Source of the DNA: Acidobacteriaceae bacterium
GTDB lineage: Bacteria > Acidobacteriota > Terriglobia > Terriglobales > Acidobacteriaceae
Assembly (NCBI GenBank): GCA_003156495.1
Contig: PMHC01000219.1
Span: 5,258-14,746 of the forward strand
Length of the DNA stretch: 9,489 bases
Direction of reading: 5' to 3'
Numbering within the stretch: position 1 is the stretch's first letter; the number at the start of each line of letters is the position of its first letter. The notes beneath the pieces are model-generated. The model was not told where the DNA came from, did no database searches, and was given only the letters and a program-made list of their open reading frames with translations. Position numbers and translations under genes: made by a program. Below, one piece after another: positions 1-4,900 of the stretch.

Positions 1-1
1 C

Positions 2-1477
2 GACCTGCGCAACGACCTGTTCCGCAATCTGGAGCGGCAGGATGCGAGCTTTTACCAGCGCTACCGAACCGGCGACCTGATGGCGCGCATGACCAACGAC
101 CTGAACGCCGTACGCATGTTGTTGGGGCCGGGGTTGATGTACAGCGCGAATACGGTTTTTCTGAGCGTCTTCGCGCTGGTTTTCATGCTGCGCATCAGCC
201 CGTATCTGACGCTGGTGGCGCTGGCGCCGACGCCGCTGGCCAGCATCCTTGTGCAGTATCTGGGGCGCAAGATTCACGAGCGTTTCGAGCGCATCCAGGC
301 CAGCTTCTCCGACATTTCGGCGCAGGCGCAGGAAAATTACTCCGGGGCGCGGGTGATCCGGGCCTTCGCGCGCGAGGACTCCGAGATCGGCCGCTTCGAG
401 CAGCTCAACCAGCAGTACATTGGCCGCGCGCTGCGGCTGGTGCAGTTGATGGGCATGTTGTGGCCGACGCTGGAATTTATTCTCGGCGCATCGATGATTA
501 TCACGTTGCTGGCCGGCGGGCATCAGGTGCTGGCGCACCACATTACCGTGGGCCAGTTTTTCGCCTTCAATACCTATATGATGCTGCTGACCTGGCCGAT
601 CATCGCCATCGGCTGGGTGATCAATATTTTTCAGCGCGGCACGGCTTCGGTTAAACGCATTGATGAATTGCTCAAGGCCAGGCCAGAGATCGACGATCGC
701 GCCGCTACGCTGGCTCCGGAGACAAAGATCGCTGGCGAGATCGAATTCCGCAATTTGAACTTTAGCTACGGCGAGACGCCGGTGCTACACGATGTTTCGC
801 TGCGGATTCCGGCGCGGTCGAGTCTGGCGATCGTGGGGCCGACGGGCAGCGGAAAATCCACGCTGGTGAATCTGATTACGCGGCTCTACGAGGCGCCGGA
901 GGGAACGCTGACCATCGACGGGCAGCCGATTCGGAGCTATCCGCTGGCTACGCTGCGCGGACAGATCGGCATGGTGCCGCAAGAAACCTTTTTGTTCAGC
1001 GAGACGCTGGGCGAAAATCTGGCCTTCGGCGCGCCGCAGGCTGGTAAAGAAGAACTTCTCGCGGCCGCCGAGGCAGCGCACATCCGCCAGGAGTTCGAAG
1101 AGTTTCCGCAGGGCTTTGACACCATGGTGGGCGAGCGCGGCGTGACGCTTTCCGGCGGACAGAAGCAACGCTCGGCGATTGCGCGCGCGCTGCTGCGCCG
1201 GCCGGCCATTTTGATTTTGGATGACGCGCTGGCCAGCGTGGATACCTATACCGAAGAGCGCATTCTGAGCGGATTGCGCGCCTATACGGCCGAGACCACA
1301 ACAATTTTGATCTCGCATCGCGTTTCGACGGTGCGCAACGCCGACCGCATCGCCGTGCTCAACAAGGGCCGGATTGTGGAACTGGGAACCCACGACGAGT
1401 TGCTGGCGCGCAACGGCTACTACGCCAGCCTTTATCAAAAGCAGCAGCTCGAAGAAGAACTGAGTGGCGCCGGATGA
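2..1477 (+). CDS. ABC exporter half-transporter (MdlA/YheI-like), 5' end outside window
   Basis: Partial gene: 491 codons are visible and the frame is open to the left edge. It encodes the membrane core plus ATPase domain of an inner-membrane exporter that moves drugs, lipids or similar hydrophobic compounds outward. The first residues (RTGDLMARMTNDLNAVR) are the intracellular loop conserved in exporters, followed by about four hydrophobic segments up to fragment residue 210. The nucleotide-binding domain shows Walker A GPTGSGKST (279-287), a Q-loop Gln (327), signature LSGGQ (383-387), Walker B LILDD (404-408) and the H-loop SHR. The residue after the Walker B Asp is Asp rather than the catalytic Glu. 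This is known from the degenerate half of heterodimeric exporters (TM287, BmrC, EfrA, MdlA). The partner subunit is not downstream, so it should lie before the window or elsewhere. Family is certain; substrate is unknown. Confidence 0.95.
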   Translation, partial: DLRNDLFRNLERQDASFYQRYRTGDLMARMTNDLNAVRMLLGPGLMYSANTVFLSVFALVFMLRISPYLTLVALAPTPLASILVQYLGRKIHERFERIQASFSDISAQAQENYSGARVIRAFAREDSEIGRFEQLNQQYIGRALRLVQLMGMLWPTLEFILGASMIITLLAGGHQVLAHHITVGQFFAFNTYMMLLTWPIIAIGWVINIFQRGTASVKRIDELLKARPEIDDRAATLAPETKIAGEIEFRNLNFSYGETPVLHDVSLRIPARSSLAIVGPTGSGKSTLVNLITRLYEAPEGTLTIDGQPIRSYPLATLRGQIGMVPQETFLFSETLGENLAFGAPQAGKEELLAAAEAAHIRQEFEEFPQGFDTMVGERGVTLSGGQKQRSAIARALLRRPAILILDDALASVDTYTEERILSGLRAYTAETTTILISHRVSTVRNADRIAVLNKGRIVELGTHDELLARNGYYASLYQKQQLEEELSGAG

Positions 1478-1638
1478 GTTTGCGGCAGCGCGCGGAAAAT
1501 CGCCCGCCAAAGCTCGTCAGGCTGCAATCGATTCGCCAAAGAAAAACCGCTTTGGAAGAGCTGCTCTAACGCGCGTCGTGCTCTCATCATTTCGGCCGCT
1601 GCGCTTCCGCCGCCGGTCACTTTATAATCAGAAGAATA
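1478..1638. other. Intergenic region between ABC transporter and purS
   Basis: No gene is supported here. A perfect 6-bp inverted repeat (CCAAAG, 1536-1541; CTTTGG, 1550-1555) with an 8-nt loop lies about 60 nt after the transporter stop. No T-run follows it, so it is at best a transcript-end structure or a Rho-dependent context. The last 16 nt hold the purS promoter-like box described separately. Confidence 0.4.
1623..1628 (+). promoter_or_regulatory. Perfect -10 box (TATAAT) close to the purS start
   Basis: A consensus TATAAT stands 10 nt before the purS ATG in an otherwise GC-rich stretch. If used, transcription would start about 7 nt downstream, giving a leader of only a few nt, so purS mRNA would be leaderless or nearly so. 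No good -35 hexamer lies 16-18 bp upstream (the sequence there is GC-rich), which lowers confidence. The AGAAG at 1630-1634 could instead act as a weak ribosome binding site on a longer transcript. Confidence 0.4.
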
Positions 1639-1884
1639 ATGAAGGCGCATGTTCATGTCACGCTAAAAACCTCGGTCCTCGATCCTCAGGGCCAAGCCAT
1701 TCACAATGCTCTCCACAAGATCGGCTTCGCCGATGTGGCCGCGGTACGGCAGGGTAAGTATTTTGCTCTGACGCTGGCTGACGGGCTGACCGCCGAGGCC
1801 GCCAAGGCCATGGTAGAGCGCATCGCTCGCGAGGTTCTCACCAACCCCGTGATTGAGGAATATACCTACCGTATCGAGGAGTAA
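1639..1884 (+). CDS. purS: Phosphoribosylformylglycinamidine synthase subunit PurS
   Basis: An 81-residue protein of the normal PurS length. It has the family's layout: an opening beta strand (MKAHVHVTLKTSVLDPQG), then the conserved stretch around GFADVAAVRQGKYFAL, and a C-terminal helix plus strand ending NPVIEEYTYRIEE. PurS is the small structural subunit that joins the synthetase PurL to the glutaminase PurQ. The complex converts FGAR, glutamine and ATP to FGAM, the fourth step of purine synthesis, in the cytoplasm. In many bacteria purS lies directly before purQ and purL. Here it is followed after 60 nt by a convergent glycosyltransferase gene, so the partners must be elsewhere. The ATG at 1639 is the only sensible start and the reading frame is intact. 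Confidence 0.93.
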   Translation: MKAHVHVTLKTSVLDPQGQAIHNALHKIGFADVAAVRQGKYFALTLADGLTAEAAKAMVERIAREVLTNPVIEEYTYRIEE

Positions 1885-1944
1885 GCCGACCAGAGGCGCC
1901 GCATTGCGAGGCCGGGGAGAGCTGTTTGCGTTTTGTCGCGGAGC

Positions 1945-3846
1945 TTATGCCGTAGCCGCTTCGCGCAGAACCTTCGTGTAGATCTCCATGACTGCTTGTG
2001 CCGAGATTCTTGCGTCCAGATGCGTGCGCACGAACTCGCGGCCGGCGTGGCCCAGTTTCCGACGCAGCGTCGGATCAGCCAGTAACTCAATCGTCCGTTG
2101 GGCCAGCGCCATCGAATCGCCGCCTGCCACCACATATCCGCCCCGCACGCCATTGTCGACGATCTCGTGCGTGCCGCCGGTATTGGTAACGATCACCGGC
2201 AAGCCCATCGCCATTGCCTCAACTACGCAACTGCCCAGCCCCTCGCGGTCCGAGCACAGCGCCAGCACGTCGGCGGCCACCATCAATTTCCGTATGTCGG
2301 GAACGAAATCGATCCAGCGTACGATGTTTTCCAGTCCCAACAGGTGAATTCGGTTCTGCAGCTTGTAGTGCAGCGTCGAGTCGCCGTAAATGTCGCCCTT
2401 TAACACCAGCTTGAAGCCTGGTACGTGCTGCGCGATGCGCGCCGCCGCGTCGATCATCATGTCATAGCGTTTGTTGGGCACCACGCGCGCCACCATGAGC
2501 ACGATTTTGGCGCTCTCGCCGAGGCCGAACTCCCGCCGGCAGGCGCCGCGCGAAAATCCCACTGGGTTTACGTACTCGGTGTCAACTTCGTCGTAGATCA
2601 CGCGGATGCGTTCCTCGCGTATGGGAAACTGAAGTGCTTCGCGTTTTAAAAACTCCGAGATCGCGATGATGGCTTTGGCCATCACCAGGCCGTCGTGAAA
2701 TCCGTTCAGGTTGGCGTTGCGCACATGCTGCACCACCGGGATTCCGCTCGCTAGCGCCGCCGACAGAAATGGCAGCGTGCCACAGCTGTTCAGATGGATA
2801 ATCGAGGGTTGCAATTTTTGATAAAGCGAGAGGGCGTAGGAGAAGTTTTCCAGGCTGGGTTCAAGCACTTCCCAGCCAGGACAGATTGTTTCCGCGCCGA
2901 TCGTGCGCAGCTTTTCGGCGAATGTGCCCTCGCGCGCGGTTATCGCCAGCGGCTCAAAGCGCTCGCGGTCTAGAAACTTGATCATCGAACAGAGCGCCTG
3001 TTCAGCTCCGGAGAAGGCCGAAGGCAGCGACAGGTACAGAATGCGCGGTTTTTGCGCCGCGCGGCTCTGGGGCGAGAGTGCGCTGCGCGCCGTCAACTGG
3101 CAGGCTCGGGTTTCGCGCTCGATCTGAATTTGTTTGAGAGCACAGAGAATCGCCGGCGAGTCGGGATTGTAGGCATCGTTTTTGGCCGCAATCACGGCCT
3201 TTTCCAGATAGCGGAACTCGGCCTCCAACGATTCGACCACCTGCGCGGGCAGACTCGCCGGTGTAATCCCATACGATGCGCAAAAATCAAAGGGTGCCGA
3301 ATGCAGTTGCAGCGCGATCTTGCCCTGTGCCTTATCTCCCAGCATCATCAGCCGGCGCATGGCGCTTTCGGCGTCAGAAAACTCGAAGCGGTCGGCCAGC
3401 TTGATCAAACTTGCCAGTTCCGCCGTTTCAAAGACGATCATCGAGCAACCCGCCGGGACGCCCTGAAGCAGTGTGAAGCCGTTTTCGTTTTGGCGGTGGT
3501 GCTCCAACATGCGCCGCAGCAGGTCGGCCGGCGCAAAGGCGCAGCCCAACTGCAGCAGCGCGATTTGGCCGCCCGTGGCCTCGGTGACGATTTCGGCCGC
3601 CGCGCGCAATTCGGAGAAGCGCCGCGTGGCGCGCAGTTCGATTTTCGTGCCCGTTACGGCTTCTTCCAGCAGTTCCCGCTCCTGCTCGTAGTGATATTGC
3701 ACGATCAGCCGGTCGACCCCGCTGTGCTGCAAAATTTCTTCGGCCAGCATCGCCAGGATCGGCTTTCCGCCCACGCGCGCCAAGTAGGGTCGGAAAGAAA
3801 TCGACCGCGTCAACGGCATCAAGTACAACACTGCGGTCACGCCCAT
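1945..3846 (-). CDS. Fusion protein: degenerate nucleotidyltransferase-like domain plus GT4 glycosyltransferase
   Basis: 633 residues. Residues about 1-255 resemble a cytidylyltransferase/SpsF-type GT-A fold: an initial hydrophobic strand, an Arg-rich loop leading to ARVGGKPIL (23-31), a GVDRLIV strand, and a PAGCSMIVFETAEL segment like those of CMP-sugar synthetases. The usual R-x-x-S-x-R-x-P-G-K loop is not intact (TRSISFRPYLAR), so this half may bind a sugar nucleotide or be inactive. Residues about 266-633 form a GT-B glycosyltransferase of family GT4, with a glycine loop at 279-280, Arg454 and Lys459 in the donor site region, and the retaining-enzyme EX7E motif (Glu535, Glu543). It probably transfers a sugar in surface polysaccharide or glycoconjugate assembly at the cytoplasmic membrane. 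The frame runs open to 4014, but the ATG at 3846 has a good Shine-Dalgarno sequence and starts the fold. Donor and acceptor are unknown. Confidence 0.85.
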   Translation of the reverse strand: MGVTAVLYLMPLTRSISFRPYLARVGGKPILAMLAEEILQHSGVDRLIVQYHYEQERELLEEAVTGTKIELRATRRFSELRAAAEIVTEATGGQIALLQLGCAFAPADLLRRMLEHHRQNENGFTLLQGVPAGCSMIVFETAELASLIKLADRFEFSDAESAMRRLMMLGDKAQGKIALQLHSAPFDFCASYGITPASLPAQVVESLEAEFRYLEKAVIAAKNDAYNPDSPAILCALKQIQIERETRACQLTARSALSPQSRAAQKPRILYLSLPSAFSGAEQALCSMIKFLDRERFEPLAITAREGTFAEKLRTIGAETICPGWEVLEPSLENFSYALSLYQKLQPSIIHLNSCGTLPFLSAALASGIPVVQHVRNANLNGFHDGLVMAKAIIAISEFLKREALQFPIREERIRVIYDEVDTEYVNPVGFSRGACRREFGLGESAKIVLMVARVVPNKRYDMMIDAAARIAQHVPGFKLVLKGDIYGDSTLHYKLQNRIHLLGLENIVRWIDFVPDIRKLMVAADVLALCSDREGLGSCVVEAMAMGLPVIVTNTGGTHEIVDNGVRGGYVVAGGDSMALAQRTIELLADPTLRRKLGHAGREFVRTHLDARISAQAVMEIYTKVLREAATA

Positions 3847-3852
3847 CTGTAT

Positions 3853-3857
3853 ACCTC
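3853..3857 (-). promoter_or_regulatory. Ribosome binding site that fixes the GT4 fusion start
   Basis: Read on the minus strand, GAGGT lies 6 nt before the ATG at 3846. The other in-frame ATG, at 3888, has no usable Shine-Dalgarno sequence (TAGG touches the start codon). The 56 residues that an upstream start would add are basic and low in fold-like features, so 3846 is preferred. Confidence 0.75.
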
Positions 3858-3925
3858 GCTTTTTGCCCGGCGAATTTTTCGCCTGCATCCTACGGTCTCG
3901 CCGCTTTCCCTGGCGCGTGCAGGCC

Positions 3926-3958
3926 GCTCCCTTTCTCCATGTGACGCCACCAGGGAGC
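3926..3958 (-). other. Hairpin in the leader of the GT4 fusion gene
   Basis: A perfect 7-bp inverted repeat (GCTCCCT at 3926-3932, AGGGAGC at 3952-3958) with a 19-nt loop lies about 80 nt upstream of the GT4 start. It would form a hairpin in a long mRNA leader. No T-run follows it on either strand, so it is not a terminator. A role in mRNA stability or control is possible but unproven. Confidence 0.35.
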
Positions 3959-4014
3959 AAATTCCAAACATTGTTATGCGTCGTTTGCGCAGAGAGTGAA
4001 CCAGTGAAGTACAC

Positions 4015-4129
4015 GCCCGTCCCGCGATGCGCGACAAATGGGATTTGTGGGTGCTTTGTTTGCGGCGCTCCAGCGGCAATCGGTAAATTTTCAATAAGTA
4101 TGGCAATTACATGTTGGATATAAAAGTAA
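4015..4129. other. Intergenic stretch, no gene recognised
   Basis: Base composition shifts from GC-rich to AT-rich at about 4080. No coding-like frame, tRNA or repeat was seen. The AT-rich end merges into the divergent promoter-like area at 4106-4159. Confidence 0.4.
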
Positions 4130-4136
4130 TTGACAA
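4106..4136 (-). promoter_or_regulatory. Possible minus-strand promoter for the GT4 fusion gene
   Basis: On the minus strand, TTGTCA (4131-4136) and TGTAAT (4106-4111) match the sigma-70 boxes at five of six positions each. The spacing is 19 bp, longer than the optimum. It would give a leader of about 250 nt that includes the 3926-3958 hairpin. The -35 box overlaps the plus-strand TTGACA, so the two promoters would compete. Confidence 0.28.
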
Positions 4137-4159
4137 CTTTTCATTGCCAAGATCAAAAT
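4130..4159 (+). promoter_or_regulatory. Candidate promoter of the structured RNA
   Basis: A perfect TTGACA (4130-4135) is followed after 18 bp by CAAAAT (4154-4159), which keeps the key second A and last T of a -10 box. The predicted start, about 7 nt on, falls at G4166. That is the first base of the long helix described for the RNA gene, and the coincidence supports the model. Confidence 0.45.
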
Positions 4160-4165
4160 ACGTGG

Positions 4166-4338
4166 GTCGAATTGCGCTGCCTGGAGAAGCCAGCTTATTG
4201 TCAGGCTGGTCTCCCCCCGAGTCCCCCACTCCAGACAGCCCGGTTCGACTTTACCTCGTGGAGAGAAATGCGCATAAAAGCCAGATCGCACGGCAGGATT
4301 GCGTGGGGAATGGCTGCTGCGTTCTCTTTATTTTTTTT
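4166..4338 (+). ncRNA. Candidate small RNA with C-rich loops, about 173 nt
   Basis: Three signals fall in the right order: a promoter (4130-4159), a structured body, and a terminal hairpin with a T-run. In the 5' domain, 4166-4186 pairs with 4229-4249 in one continuous register of 21 positions with only two mismatches (4175/4240 and 4180/4235) and two G-U pairs. Inside it, CCAGC (4190-4194) pairs with GCTGG (4205-4209). That leaves 4211-4228 unpaired and very C-rich, with two separate runs of C. The 3' domain (4261-4328) is a bulged stem followed by T-rich sequence. Known small RNAs with exposed C-rich loops often bind Shine-Dalgarno sequences of mRNAs; applying that here is inference. The short open frames across this stretch look like noise. 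It does not fit 6S RNA, whose two ends pair with each other. It could instead be a DNA inverted repeat or an unlisted RNA family. Confidence 0.5.
4261..4338 (+). terminator. Bulged intrinsic terminator at the end of the candidate small RNA
   Basis: AGAGAA (4262-4267) pairs with TTCTCT (4322-4327), CGCA (4271-4274) with TGCG (4318-4321), and AGCCA (4279-4283) with TGGCT (4311-4315). A small inner CGCA/TGCG stem (4287-4290/4300-4303) caps it. The sequence right after is TTA followed by eight T (4331-4338). The stem is longer and more bulged than a textbook terminator, so efficiency is uncertain. Confidence 0.5.
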
Positions 4339-4339
4339 C

Positions 4340-4358
4340 AGTGGCGCGTGCCGCCACT
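4340..4358. repeat. Short perfect inverted repeat after the T-run
   Basis: AGTGGCG (4340-4346) and CGCCACT (4352-4358) flank a 5-nt loop. The hairpin sits directly after the T8 run. On neither strand does a T-run follow it, so it is not scored as a terminator. A second inverted repeat, CGGTGC/GCACCG (4364-4369/4389-4394), lies next to it. Confidence 0.5.
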
Positions 4359-4431
4359 TCAGCCGGTGCAAAAAATAGCTTCGTGCTCGCACCGCAGTGC
4401 CGCGGAGTGAGTTTTTCTATCCGGTAAAGTA

Positions 4432-4538
4432 GGCCGCGAGTACGGTACTGCGGTCGATGCGGCACCGCGCCATCTGTGCGAGGCGCCGCATCGACCGCGC
4501 GAAACACTTCATCGATTGCGTACAACTCTCCCGCGGCC
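4432..4538. repeat. 107-bp nested imperfect palindrome
   Basis: Three nested pairs of arms are visible: GGCCGCG/CGCGGCC (4432-4438/4532-4538), GTACG/CGTAC (4440-4444/4519-4523) and a perfect 14-bp arm (4450-4463/4485-4498) around a 21-nt loop. The inner arm contains CGGTCGATGCGG. It could fold as a long hairpin in RNA from either strand, or as a cruciform in DNA. It lies just downstream of the minus-strand 37-residue ORF, so it could be that gene's 3' structure. No T-run follows. A REP/MITE-like repeat is the main alternative; copy number cannot be judged from this window. Confidence 0.6.
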
Positions 4539-4577
4539 ATATTGAATGGTCGAAAGAACTCCCCGCAGGAGAACCGT

Positions 4578-4691
4578 TTACTTAGTCGGCGCTGGTGGCG
4601 TAAAAATTTCGCGCTTGCGACCGGGTTCTGGTTTCGGCTTCGGCTTGGGAGCCTTCTTGGTTTCTTTTCTTCCTTTATCTTTGTTTCCCAT
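4578..4691 (-). CDS. Small Lys/Pro-rich protein, 37 residues
   Basis: The ATG at 4691 opens a 37-codon frame ending in TAA at 4578. The protein begins MGNKDKGRKETKK, continues with alternating Pro-Lys, and ends IFTPPAPTK. It has 10 Lys, 3 Arg and 8 Pro, with no hydrophobic segment, so it would be soluble, disordered and cationic. Tiny proteins opening with a KDKG-K motif seem familiar as unnamed ORFs from several bacterial groups, but that is memory and not a search. An in-frame TGA two codons upstream fixes the start. No clear Shine-Dalgarno sequence precedes it, which is the main weakness. The frame is short, and such a clean Lys-Pro pattern could partly reflect the local pyrimidine-rich plus strand. 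Function is unknown; nucleic-acid or ribosome binding would suit the charge but is a guess. Confidence 0.42.
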   Translation of the reverse strand: MGNKDKGRKETKKAPKPKPKPEPGRKREIFTPPAPTK

Positions 4692-4723
4692 GCGTCACAG
4701 CATGACACAGAATTCCGGCGCTG

Positions 4724-4749
4724 AAAAGTGCTAAGCCATGCGCTTTTTT
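4724..4749 (+). terminator. Intrinsic terminator-like hairpin, possibly bidirectional
   Basis: AAAAGTGC (4724-4731) pairs with GCGCTTTT (4740-4747), including one G-U pair, around an 8-nt loop. The right arm runs into six T (4744-4749). On the minus strand the same stem ends in four T. No plus-strand gene ends just before it, so it may insulate the TPR-GT41 gene from readthrough, or act on the opposite strand ahead of the 37-residue ORF. Confidence 0.42.
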
Positions 4750-4888
4750 GTCGAATGAATCTTCTGCCGGGGCAATTCTTAGTCCGGCCTCATGATAATC
4801 CGCCGGCGATTCGCCTCTTGTTTAAAAAAACAACGGGATTTCGCGCATTCGCACTTCGATATCGGTCTTGAAATTGCTTGTAAAAAAT

Positions 4889-4895
4889 GGAGGGG
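4889..4895 (+). promoter_or_regulatory. Strong Shine-Dalgarno sequence that fixes the TPR-GT41 start
   Basis: GGAGGGG lies 5 nt before the ATG at 4901; GGAGG alone is 7 nt away. The frame stays open to a TTG at 4868, but that start would put the Shine-Dalgarno sequence inside the coding region. A further ATG at 4950 has only GGGAG close to it. Confidence 0.75.
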
Positions 4896-4900
4896 AATTC

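Noticed and set aside
1536..1555. CCAAAG/CTTTGG hairpin as terminator of the ABC transporter gene
   Set aside because: The following bases are AAGAGCTGCTC, not a T-run; the stem is only 6 bp.
3052..3999. 315-codon open frame antisense to the GT4 fusion gene
   Set aside because: Same reason: the minus-strand protein has clear domains, while this one is rich in Arg, Gln and His without any motif.
3847..4014. N-terminal extension of the GT4 fusion protein
   Set aside because: The open frame continues, but the added residues are basic and unstructured, and only the ATG at 3846 has a proper Shine-Dalgarno sequence.
4242..4250. GGTTCGACT resembling the T-loop of a tRNA or tmRNA
   Set aside because: The flanking five bases do not pair as a T-stem, no acceptor stem or anticodon arm is found, and the TTCGAC is fully used in the long helix of the candidate RNA.
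4166..4338. 6S RNA as the identity of the structured RNA
   Set aside because: 6S RNA closes with its 5' and 3' ends paired around a central bubble. Here the 5' half pairs with itself and the 3' half forms a separate hairpin.
4340..4358. AGTGGCG/CGCCACT hairpin as an intrinsic terminator
   Set aside because: The T-run lies before the stem on the plus strand and becomes an A-run after the stem on the minus strand; neither gives a U-tract after the stem.
4111..4410. Short plus-strand open frames (82-99 codons) across the candidate small RNA
   Set aside because: No ribosome binding site, no protein-like pattern, and they read straight through the terminator-like hairpin and T-run.
4328..4708. 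126-codon open frame on the minus strand
   Set aside because: It runs in another frame across the small KDKG-type ORF and through the palindrome, has no Shine-Dalgarno sequence and shows no domain-like pattern. GC-rich DNA gives such frames often.
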